A model generated the notes under the pieces. The model was not told the origin of the DNA and made no database searches. It worked only from the letters and a program-made list of their open reading frames with translations. DNA of 29,202 bases from CAYFLR01 sp964343805. GTDB taxonomy: Bacteria; Bdellovibrionota_B; Oligoflexia; CAYFLR01. The first letter of the stretch is position 1, and each line of letters starts with the position of its first letter. The position numbers were made by a program, and so were the translations under genes. The DNA lies in NCBI GenBank assembly GCA_964343805.1, contig CAYFLR010000073.1:1-29202 (forward strand). Reading direction: 5' to 3'. Positions 16,166 through 23,615 of this stretch are shown here, one piece after another.

Positions 16166-17149
16166 ATGTTTAAAGTTTATATATGGTTAGTGGTTTTGTC
16201 ATTAATGGTTGGAATGGGAGTTAACCTCTACTTTAAGGTGGATTTAGGGGAACTGTTTAGCTCAACAACCTTTAAGAAAGAGAATTATCTCGTTAAAATT
16301 GGAACCTATTTAATTACTCAGGATCTTTTTGAAGCTGATTTTAAAATAGCCTTAGCTTCTCATAAGGATGTGGATTTAGAGGAAGAAAACCTTAATCTGC
16401 TAAAGAAAAGTGCCCTCCGAAACTTAATTCTCAGGAAGCTGCAAATTATTGAAATCAATAAAGAGAAATTTGTTCTCCCTTCTCAAGATAGACAGCAAAT
16501 TATGAGTCGGATGGAATCACAATATAAAAATAAAGAGGTCTATAAAGAGCAGCTGGCGGGTTATACTGATGTTAAGCATCTCCACAAAAAATTATTAGAA
16601 GAAAAAACCATAGAAGCCTATTTAGAAACTCATTTGCTTAATAATATTTTGGTTACGGATAGTGAGATCGCCGAATACTATCAAACTTATAAAACCAAAT
16701 TTATTTCTCCAGAACGGGTGAGAGCAAGACAGATACTTTTAGATAATGAAAAAGAAGCTGACAGATTAAAACTAGATCTCATTCGAAACCGAAGAAATGG
16801 AGGCTACTTTGGACACAAAGCTCGTCAACTTTCAATTGCTCCTGAGGGAAAAAAAGGGGGAGATTTAGGGTGGTTTGCTCGAGGTGAAATGCCTTCTCTA
16901 TTTAATATGGTTTTCTCCATGAGAGAAAATCAAATCAGAGGGGTTATTAAGAGCAACTATGGTTATCATATTATCCAGAGAACGGGGTTTCGAAAAGAGC
17001 GAAATATCTCTTTGAAGGCCGCATCTAAAGAGATAACTGCAGCCATTAAAGAACAGAAGCGAGGACTTCTTTATAAAGATTGGATTCAGAGAATTCTACT
17101 TGCTACACCTGTTACCTATCATCAAGACTTTATATATCTTAAGCCTTAA
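16166..17149 (+). CDS. PpiC/SurA-type periplasmic peptidyl-prolyl isomerase
   Basis: A 327-aa exported foldase. A hydrophobic N-terminus (residues 4-22) serves as a signal peptide or anchor. A helical SurA-N-like region follows (about 45-160), then one parvulin domain (about 180-275) with RARQILLD, GGDLGWFARGEMP and NYGYHIIQRTG. It should catalyse prolyl isomerisation and act as a chaperone for outer-membrane or secreted proteins. GAGGA 5 nt before ATG 16166 supports the start. A ppiC-like gene directly after mfd is an arrangement I recall from deltaproteobacterial-type genomes. Whether it is the main SurA of this organism cannot be told. Confidence 0.9.
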   Translation: MFKVYIWLVVLSLMVGMGVNLYFKVDLGELFSSTTFKKENYLVKIGTYLITQDLFEADFKIALASHKDVDLEEENLNLLKKSALRNLILRKLQIIEINKEKFVLPSQDRQQIMSRMESQYKNKEVYKEQLAGYTDVKHLHKKLLEEKTIEAYLETHLLNNILVTDSEIAEYYQTYKTKFISPERVRARQILLDNEKEADRLKLDLIRNRRNGGYFGHKARQLSIAPEGKKGGDLGWFARGEMPSLFNMVFSMRENQIRGVIKSNYGYHIIQRTGFRKERNISLKAASKEITAAIKEQKRGLLYKDWIQRILLATPVTYHQDFIYLKP

Positions 17150-17164
17150 GAGAGGAGTTATAAA

Positions 17165-18133
17165 ATGAAGAGCTTTTTAATATTATGGGGAGTTCTTTTT
17201 CTAAGTCAATGTACCTCAGTTGCGGATTATCAGACCGGCGATCGTCCTGATGAAAATGCCATAATAGGGCGTGGGCGTGGGGTTTCTCAAGAAATTGCTG
17301 ATGAAAATGCTCGCAATGAAATTGGTAAATACTTTTCAGTGCGAATAAAATCAAAAGTGGTTTCCAGTGAATTTCTAAACCAAACCAATGATGAATCTAG
17401 TGATTCATCCAGTGTGGACTCTCAAATTACGGCAGAATCTGATGCTATACTCCAGGGGGTGGAAATTATCAAGAGATGGCAAGAGGGGGTTGATTACCAT
17501 GCGGTAGCTAAATTAGATAAAACGAAGGCGAAACGAATATTTAAATCTATTATGAGTGAAATGGATAAAAAAGATCTTACTGCCTATCGCCAGTGCTGTT
17601 TAGAGAACAGAGGAAGCCCCTTACTGGCTATCATGCTTATAAAAAAGTTAATCAGTGCTCGCCAAGAAAGAGCTATCGTGGCAAATCAATATAATGTAGT
17701 CCACGGTGGCAGCGCTTCTGTTGGAAACCCTTTACCTATCTCCGTCCTTTTAAAAAAGCGATCTGCTTTGGTAAAGTTGATTACCATATTTATTGATGCC
17801 CCAAAAGAATTACCAACAACTTTAGAAACCAAGTTAAAATCTTTGATCACAGATAATCAGCTCTTATTATCTCCTGACAAGGGGAAAGCCACTCATATTC
17901 TAAAGGTGAATTATCAAGAAGAGCCAGTAAAGAGTCAATTAAAAGACTGGACTTTTTTAAAAATAAACCTCTCTATCGAGTTGGTGAATAAACAAAATGG
18001 TCGAATGCTTACCTCAGAGCTGATTTCTAAGAAGGGCAGTGGTTTAGATGCTGCAGGAGCACTGCGAAATGCCACCTCTTTAGTGGCAAAAGAAATAAAA
18101 AGCACCTTTGTAAATATGGCTACCTCTTTGTAA
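17165..18133 (+). CDS. LPP20-like lipoprotein
   Basis: A 322-aa exported protein with a short signal ending at Cys16 (LSQC). Gln at the -1 position is atypical for a lipobox, so lipidation is likely but not certain. Residues about 33-60 have the IIGRGRGVS...ADENARNEI pattern of LPP20-type lipoproteins, followed by a Ser-rich stretch, a helical middle and a C-terminal part with ATHILKVNYQ that may be a second alpha/beta domain. GAGGAG lies 7 nt upstream of the ATG. It is the fourth gene of the gpsA-mfd-ppiC set, again after 15 nt. Its link to PpiC suggests outer-membrane biogenesis, but no precise function can be assigned. Confidence 0.75.
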   Translation: MKSFLILWGVLFLSQCTSVADYQTGDRPDENAIIGRGRGVSQEIADENARNEIGKYFSVRIKSKVVSSEFLNQTNDESSDSSSVDSQITAESDAILQGVEIIKRWQEGVDYHAVAKLDKTKAKRIFKSIMSEMDKKDLTAYRQCCLENRGSPLLAIMLIKKLISARQERAIVANQYNVVHGGSASVGNPLPISVLLKKRSALVKLITIFIDAPKELPTTLETKLKSLITDNQLLLSPDKGKATHILKVNYQEEPVKSQLKDWTFLKINLSIELVNKQNGRMLTSELISKKGSGLDAAGALRNATSLVAKEIKSTFVNMATSL

Positions 18134-18173
18134 AAACGATGCTTTTTTAGGTTATTTCATTTACAATAATGAG

Positions 18174-19010
18174 ATGGGCTCAATACTTCATAAGTTTATA
18201 TATTACTATCAGATTATAAAAGTCTCTTTAATTTATCGGGTCTTATTGCTGATTTCTCTCATAATGGCCAGTGGATTTATAGGGATTTTTTTAACTGAAT
18301 ATAAAAAAAATCCCGCCTTTTCATCACCTATAGATATTTTCTACTTTATGATCACCACTATGACCACTGTGGGGTTTGGTGATAAGGTCCCTCTTTCGAA
18401 TGGGGGGAAGATAATAATTATTTTAGTTATTGTGAGCTCTGTTTTAATGATGGCGCTCCTGTCCGCTCTCACAGCCGCATATATTATAGAATCAAAACTT
18501 AAAGAGGAACTGGGAATGAACACATTTAACTATAAAAAACATATTGTGATTCTAGGATGGAATATCAAAGGGGAAACCATCGTTAACAAACTGCTAGATG
18601 GAGAACTAGAACGAAAGACAAAAAAAATTATCATTGTTGCTGATGTGGAGAAGAACCCTCTTTCGCTGACCCAAGTAAGTTTTGTAAAAACAGAGCATCC
18701 TTCTAATTCCAGTGATTTGCAACGAGCTGCAATACAAGATGCCGAAGCTATTATAGTCCTTGCTGATTATGGAGTGAAAACTAATTCAGATGCCATGACT
18801 ACCATCAATTGTTTGCTGGCCCGTAAAGCCAATCCTGAGGCCGAAATCATAGTAGAGATGCTAAATCCTGCGTCGAGAGAATATTTTGAATTTGCGGGAG
18901 CCAATCAGATTATTGGAGTTGCTGAAATAGGAAGTATTTTGTTGGCAGGAAGTTGTCTAAAAACCCAGAATGTGACGAATGTCATTCACACCCTGGGTAT
19001 TAATCATTAA
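18174..19010 (+). CDS. Two-TM potassium channel with one RCK/TrkA-N domain
   Basis: A 278-aa inner-membrane channel subunit. M1 spans about 20-40, the pore helix leads into the selectivity filter TTVGFGD (64-70), and M2 spans about 78-104. A cytoplasmic Rossmann-like RCK domain starts at residue 122 (HIVILGWN), where the usual GxGxxG is replaced by GWNIKG. The protein stops after this single RCK-N domain and lacks the TrkA-C domain often found downstream. The ATG follows poor Shine-Dalgarno sequence. The gene is 40 nt after the lipoprotein gene and converges on ftsZ with a shared TTAA. It should conduct K+; the gating ligand is unknown. Confidence 0.9.
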   Translation: MGSILHKFIYYYQIIKVSLIYRVLLLISLIMASGFIGIFLTEYKKNPAFSSPIDIFYFMITTMTTVGFGDKVPLSNGGKIIIILVIVSSVLMMALLSALTAAYIIESKLKEELGMNTFNYKKHIVILGWNIKGETIVNKLLDGELERKTKKIIIVADVEKNPLSLTQVSFVKTEHPSNSSDLQRAAIQDAEAIIVLADYGVKTNSDAMTTINCLLARKANPEAEIIVEMLNPASREYFEFAGANQIIGVAEIGSILLAGSCLKTQNVTNVIHTLGINH

Positions 19011-20656
19011 TCTTCTTTAATAGTTGTTCCCTTATCTTTGGCTGGCTTTCTGAGAAAAGTCGGAATATCGAGCTCTTCATTACCTAGAACTTTGTCGATA
19101 GGTATTTTCTTTTGATTGATGAGTTCCATTGTGGAAGAGAGATGAGAAGTTGAAAAGTTGGGAGTTGATTCTTCTTCCTCTGGTTCAATATCTGCAACCT
19201 CTTCACTGGGATTGGTATCTTCTGATAATTTGAAGGCAATGTGCTGTTGAACTGGCTCCTCAAAAAGATTCTCTTCAAAAATTTCCTCTGCTTCTGGCTC
19301 CGGTTGAGGCTCTGGCTCTGTCATCACTTCTTCCACTTCTTCATGAGACTCTTCTTCCATAATCTCTCTTTCAGCTTCCACGTTCACATTCATAAAAAGT
19401 GGATCGGGCTCAAATTCTTCAATTTCTGGAATCTCTTCCATTGTTTCAACTTGCTCTACCTCAGGCATTTGACTTATTTCAGCAGGTACTGGAGGTGGTA
19501 TTTCCACGGGAGCAGCTTCTTTTGGTGCCTGGGCTTCTAGATTCATTAGATCCAAGTTTTTTGCAGGACTTTCTGGAGTAGGATAACTGGGAGGAGTCGG
19601 TGTCTCTGCAATGGTTTTACTCATAATGGGAGAGACAGGTGGAGGATTAATTACCTGAGCTTGTTCTGTGGCTTTATAGGTTGGAACCTCTTCTTCCTCT
19701 TGTTTATCAAATCCTGTGGCAATGACAGTCACTCTGAGTTTATCTTCAAGGCTCTCATCAAAAGCAGATCCAAAAATAATATTGGCATCCTCATGAGCCT
19801 TTTCTTCAATGAACATAGCCGCTTCATTGATTTCCATCAGCTTCATATCGTTGCTACCTGTGATATTAATTAAAATACCGGTGGCACCATCGATAGCCAT
19901 TTCTTCCAGTAATGGAGAGGAGATGGCTTGGCAGGCGGCTTCGATGGCTCTATTTTCACCAGAAGCAACGCCGATACCCATAAGAGCAAGTCCTTGCTCG
20001 CTCATAGTAGAGCGGACGTCGGCAAAGTCGACGTTAATTTCGCCTCGTAAATTAATGATATCTGAGATTCCTTGGACAGCATTTAGCAATACTTGATCTG
20101 CCATGGCAAAGGCATCTTTCATTGTGGTATTGGGGGTAGCTAAAGCTAAAAGTTTTTGATTCGGTATGGTAATAAGAGTATCCACACATTTCTTTAACTC
20201 ATCAATTCCTTGCAGGGCTTTTTTCAGTCTTTTTCTTCCTTCAAAAGAGAAGGGTTTGGTAACAATACCTACAGTGAGTATTCCAAGCTCTTTAGCGATT
20301 TTAGCAATAACGGGAGTGGCTCCAGTTCCAGTTCCACCACCCATTCCAGCGGTTATGAAAACCATATCAGAACCTTTTAGGAGTTCTGCTATTTCCTGTT
20401 TACTTTCTACGGCAGCTTGGCCTCCCACTTCAGGATTTGATCCAGCTCCCAAGCCTTTAGTTAATTCACGCCCCAGTTGAATTTTAATAGGAGAGAGATT
20501 ATTTGCTAAGGCTTGGATATCGGTGTTGGCTGAAATAAATTCAACCCCTTCTAAGCCTTCGTTAAGCATTGTGTTAATGGCATTACCACCACCTCCTCCG
20601 ATTCCGATGACCTTGATCACTGCACTGTTGGTTGTGGTGCTGTCTAATTCTATCAT
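19007..20656 (-). CDS. ftsZ: Cell division GTPase FtsZ with a very long C-terminal linker
   Basis: A 549-aa tubulin homologue that forms the Z ring at mid-cell. The GTPase core (about 12-317) has GIGGGGGNA, the tubulin signature GGGTGTG (106-112), TKPFSFEG and the T7 loop NVDFADVRS (208-216). The last 22 residues contain the conserved FtsA-binding peptide ELDIPTFLRKP. Between them lies a Glu/Pro-rich linker of about 210 residues, versus about 50 in E. coli FtsZ (383 aa). ATG 20656 has GGGGGA 4 nt upstream and begins near the conserved core; an in-frame start 33 nt earlier would overlap ftsA. Its stop shares TTAA with the convergent channel gene. Confidence 0.97.
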   Translation of the reverse strand: MIELDSTTTNSAVIKVIGIGGGGGNAINTMLNEGLEGVEFISANTDIQALANNLSPIKIQLGRELTKGLGAGSNPEVGGQAAVESKQEIAELLKGSDMVFITAGMGGGTGTGATPVIAKIAKELGILTVGIVTKPFSFEGRKRLKKALQGIDELKKCVDTLITIPNQKLLALATPNTTMKDAFAMADQVLLNAVQGISDIINLRGEINVDFADVRSTMSEQGLALMGIGVASGENRAIEAACQAISSPLLEEMAIDGATGILINITGSNDMKLMEINEAAMFIEEKAHEDANIIFGSAFDESLEDKLRVTVIATGFDKQEEEEVPTYKATEQAQVINPPPVSPIMSKTIAETPTPPSYPTPESPAKNLDLMNLEAQAPKEAAPVEIPPPVPAEISQMPEVEQVETMEEIPEIEEFEPDPLFMNVNVEAEREIMEEESHEEVEEVMTEPEPQPEPEAEEIFEENLFEEPVQQHIAFKLSEDTNPSEEVADIEPEEEESTPNFSTSHLSSTMELINQKKIPIDKVLGNEELDIPTFLRKPAKDKGTTIKED

Positions 20657-20667
20657 GAGTTCCCCCG

Positions 20668-21891
20668 TTAAAACGTATGTCCGAACCAATTTTTCAAATT
20701 GTTTACCATTTTACCTAAAAAGCCCTTTTCTTTTGTTCGTAATTGATGAGGGCTGTTTTTAGAAGCATATAATACTAATCCCACAGCGGTTGAAAAGCTG
20801 GGAGAGCGTAGCACTGGATCTTTCAGTTCGATTTGTTTAGGAGCGCCTAAACGAACTGGAATATCTAAAATTTCCTCAGCGGATTTTTGAATATTGGTCA
20901 GCAGACTGGTGCCTCCGGTCAGGATAGCTCCTGCACCTAAGATATCTGCTAATCCTGTTCTTTCAATCTCTTTACGAGTTAATTCAAAAATCTCTTCGAT
21001 TCGAGGAACAATTATATTTAATAAAAGTTCTTTGGGAATTGCTTTTGTGGACATGGAGCCGATTGGTCCTATCTCTACTTGCTCATCTGCTTTATTGTCC
21101 GCAAGTGATGCCGAACCAAACTCTCTTTTTATCTTCTCCGCTTGGCTAGTTGTAATACGAAGACCCACGGCTATGTCATTTGTGATGTGGTTTCCTCCTA
21201 TGGGAAGCACGGCCGTATGAACAATGTTTCCGGAATGGAAGATGGAAATGTCAGTAGTCCCACCTCCAATATCAATCACAATGGTACCCAAGTCTTTTTC
21301 TTCATCAGATAGAATGGCTTCTGCAGAAGCAATTTGCTGGAGAGCGATCCCTGATACTGAAAGACCTGCTTTATTGCAGCATTTTACAATGTTCAAAATG
21401 GCACTTTTTGCTCCAGTAATTATATGAACTTTAGCTTGGAGTCTTACTCCTGCCATTCCAAGAGGATCTTTGATACCATCTTGATCATCAATTATAAACT
21501 CTTGAGGTAGAGTATGTATGATCTCTCTATTATTGGGGATAGCAATGGCTTTTGCGGCTTCATAGACATTATGAACATCTTGCTCTGTTACTTCATCACC
21601 TTTTATAGCGATGATTCCATGGCTGTTTAAACCTTGAATATGGCTGCCAGAAATTCCAGTAAATATGGTTGAAATTTCACAATTGGCTTTTGATTCTGCT
21701 TCGGTAATGGTTTCAAGAATAGATTCAACAGTGCGGTCAATATTAATTACCATTCCTTTTCGTAGACCGTCAGAAGGGCGGATGCCGTAACCAATAACTT
21801 CTAGATTGGTTTGATTCATTTCACCAATAACCACAGCTGTCTTGGTTGTCCCAATGTCTAGGCCAACAATGATATCACCGGGTTTGCTCAT
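20668..21891 (-). CDS. ftsA: Cell division protein FtsA
   Basis: A 407-aa actin-like ATPase that anchors FtsZ to the membrane. The phosphate-binding motifs GLDIGTTKT (10-18) and VIDIGGGTTDIS (about 203-214) and the adenosine motif TGGTSLL are visible. The C-terminal NNLKNWFGHTF is an amphipathic membrane-targeting helix. The 1C domain lies between the two phosphate motifs, as usual. ATG 21891 has AAGGA 5 nt upstream and overlaps the ftsQ stop as ATGA. ftsZ begins 11 nt after its stop. Confidence 0.96.
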   Translation of the reverse strand: MSKPGDIIVGLDIGTTKTAVVIGEMNQTNLEVIGYGIRPSDGLRKGMVINIDRTVESILETITEAESKANCEISTIFTGISGSHIQGLNSHGIIAIKGDEVTEQDVHNVYEAAKAIAIPNNREIIHTLPQEFIIDDQDGIKDPLGMAGVRLQAKVHIITGAKSAILNIVKCCNKAGLSVSGIALQQIASAEAILSDEEKDLGTIVIDIGGGTTDISIFHSGNIVHTAVLPIGGNHITNDIAVGLRITTSQAEKIKREFGSASLADNKADEQVEIGPIGSMSTKAIPKELLLNIIVPRIEEIFELTRKEIERTGLADILGAGAILTGGTSLLTNIQKSAEEILDIPVRLGAPKQIELKDPVLRSPSFSTAVGLVLYASKNSPHQLRTKEKGFLGKMVNNLKNWFGHTF

Positions 21892-22607
21892 TTCTTTCCT
21901 TTCTTCTTATCACTTTTATCTTTGAATCCTACTATCGCTCTATCCTTAAAGTTTAGATTTACATACGCTACGTTCAGTTTCTTGGTTTGAATGTCTTCGT
22001 AAATCTGCCTCAATCTTTTAAAAGTGTTGTCCCTTATCTCAAACCCCATGGTGATTTTTAAGCCACTACGGAGAAGAAAAATTGAAAAACCTTCAATAGG
22101 GTCATAATGTATTTCTGAGATATCCTCTTTCAATGATTTTATTATGGTGCCATTTTCCCCGATCCTGTTAAAAATTTCAATGGCTTTTTTTAATTTGACC
22201 AAATCATTTCTTGAAATCCCCGTAAATACAACAAAATCCAAAGGTTCTCCCGCACTGTGCTTTTTAAAAACAACTCCATTTTCATTAAATAAAAAGAGCT
22301 CTTGATCCACTAAAATACCATAAGCCTTTTCCTCTTGGACGAAGATTTTTAGGGTGTCAGGAAGGGATCTTTGAACTGTCAGTGCGTTAACCCAGGGGTG
22401 CTGCTTTAATTTTTTTCCAAGAGCAGGTAAATCAATAGAGAATATAGAGCTATTATAAAGAGACTTTGGGACTAACTGCTCTTTTTTAGAGTAGTGGTTT
22501 CCATAAAGTTCGACATTTTTAACTACAAAGATCGAAGGATAAATTTCTATCGCGAAATAAATTAGACAAGAGATAAAAAAGAGAATTTTTAGTTTATTGC
22601 CCATCAT
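21888..22607 (-). CDS. ftsQ: Cell division protein FtsQ
   Basis: A 239-aa bitopic divisome protein. A short cytoplasmic N-terminus, one membrane segment (about 6-24) and a periplasmic POTRA domain (about 27-98, with FVVKNVELYGNHY and HPWVNALTVQRSLPDTLKI) are followed by the FtsQ/DivIB C-terminal region with LFNENGVVF. The gene starts inside ddl (14-nt overlap). The initiator is ATG 22607 or the adjacent ATG 22604, and no clear Shine-Dalgarno is visible, so translation is probably coupled to ddl. The protein links FtsBL to the rest of the divisome. Confidence 0.93.
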   Translation of the reverse strand: MMGNKLKILFFISCLIYFAIEIYPSIFVVKNVELYGNHYSKKEQLVPKSLYNSSIFSIDLPALGKKLKQHPWVNALTVQRSLPDTLKIFVQEEKAYGILVDQELFLFNENGVVFKKHSAGEPLDFVVFTGISRNDLVKLKKAIEIFNRIGENGTIIKSLKEDISEIHYDPIEGFSIFLLRSGLKITMGFEIRDNTFKRLRQIYEDIQTKKLNVAYVNLNFKDRAIVGFKDKSDKKKGKK

Positions 22608-23535
22608 AAATAAAGTTCTTTGCGTTTTTAATGATTTCTATCAACATTTCATCAAAAGATATCCCCGCCTTGGAAAGAGCTTCAGGAAATAAGCTGGTTG
22701 CGGTGAGGCCAGGAAGAGTGTTGATTTCTAATAAAAAGGGTCGGTCCTGCTCATCTAGCTTAAAGTCAACTCGTGAATAGAAGTGGCAACCCATTATATT
22801 ATGCACCGCTAATGCAAAATCCATCATTTCTGCTGCCAAGCCCGCAGGTATTTTGGCGGGAAAATCATGATATGATCCTCCATCTTCATATTTGGATGCA
22901 TAGTCATAGAACTCAAATTCTTTAGAGGGGATTATTTCCATTACGCCAATAGGGCTATTTTGATAAACAGGTACAGTAAACTCTCTACCCGGTAAAAATT
23001 CCTCTATAACGACTCGATTGCTGTATTTAAAGGCATTTTGTAATGCATCTGTATGGTCTTTATTAGATTCTTGAATGGTAATTCCTACACTCGATCCAGA
23101 AGTACTCGGCTTGACAACTAGCTTGGAAGTGGTTATTTCTAGCAAGTCTAAACCCTCATCTGTTTCGTTGCTGATAATGCGACCGTTTGGGACAGGAAGA
23201 GCGTTCTTTTGTAAAATTTCTCGAGTGAGAGCCTTATCGAAGCATTGAGCTGATGAGAGGAGGCTGCTTCCAGTATAGGGAATTTTCATATATTCCAGAA
23301 GCCCTTGAATACAGCCATCTTCACCGTAGGTACCATGCAGTGCTAGAAATGCTACGCTGACATTTTCTTCTAAAAGCCTTTCTGGAAGTTTCGAATCAGC
23401 TTCGAGTAGAATATGAGAAATTCCCTTTTCCTGAAGTGCCGCTTTGACTGCTTTTCCGGTGTTTAATGAAACCTCTCTTTCACCGGAATTTCCGCCACAT
23501 ATAATGCCAACATGCCTTAAAGTCTTGTCTTTCAT
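22594..23535 (-). CDS. ddl: D-alanine--D-alanine ligase
   Basis: A 313-aa cytoplasmic ATP-grasp enzyme that makes the D-Ala-D-Ala dipeptide for MurF. Motifs seen are CGGNSGEREVSL near the N-terminus, ALHGTYGEDG, VVKPSTSGSSVG, EEFLPGREFTV and the metal-binding/catalytic SRVDF...LLEINTLPGLT. Length is typical of DdlB. ATG 23535 has an AGGT 7 nt upstream. It follows the only long spacer in the dcw cluster (80 bp), which holds a promoter candidate, so ddl may begin a ddl-ftsQ-ftsA-ftsZ sub-operon. Confidence 0.96.
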   Translation of the reverse strand: MKDKTLRHVGIICGGNSGEREVSLNTGKAVKAALQEKGISHILLEADSKLPERLLEENVSVAFLALHGTYGEDGCIQGLLEYMKIPYTGSSLLSSAQCFDKALTREILQKNALPVPNGRIISNETDEGLDLLEITTSKLVVKPSTSGSSVGITIQESNKDHTDALQNAFKYSNRVVIEEFLPGREFTVPVYQNSPIGVMEIIPSKEFEFYDYASKYEDGGSYHDFPAKIPAGLAAEMMDFALAVHNIMGCHFYSRVDFKLDEQDRPFLLEINTLPGLTATSLFPEALSKAGISFDEMLIEIIKNAKNFIYDGQ

Positions 23536-23536
23536 A

Positions 23537-23580
23537 GATGATACCTGTTTTAATCTGGAACTTACCCGGATTGTATCATC
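23537..23580. repeat. 8-bp perfect inverted repeat flanking the ddl transcription start region
   Basis: GATGATAC (23537-23544) and GTATCATC (23573-23580) are exact inverted copies 28 nt apart. One arm overlaps the extended -10 box of the promoter candidate and the other lies just before the ddl ATG. It could be an operator; chance is not excluded. Confidence 0.5.
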
Positions 23581-23598
23581 AATTTATATAAGGTACAA
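23570..23598 (-). promoter_or_regulatory. Extended -10 promoter candidate for ddl-ftsQ-ftsA-ftsZ
   Basis: On the minus strand TTGTAC (23593-23598) is followed after 17 nt by TACAAT (23570-23575), preceded by TGA, giving a TGnTACAAT extended -10. It lies in the 80-bp murC-ddl spacer, 34 nt from the ddl ATG. The strong -10 can compensate for the weak -35. Confidence 0.55.
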
Positions 23599-23615
23599 AT
23601 TTTATAAGTGCTTTT

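Noticed and set aside
19241..20762. Several plus-strand open frames opposite ftsZ
   Set aside because: They are shadows of the ftsZ coding strand (linker and core) with compositions dictated by it; ftsZ is unambiguous.
20894..21427. Plus-strand open frames opposite ftsA
   Set aside because: They overlap intact FtsA motifs on the minus strand and match nothing recognisable.
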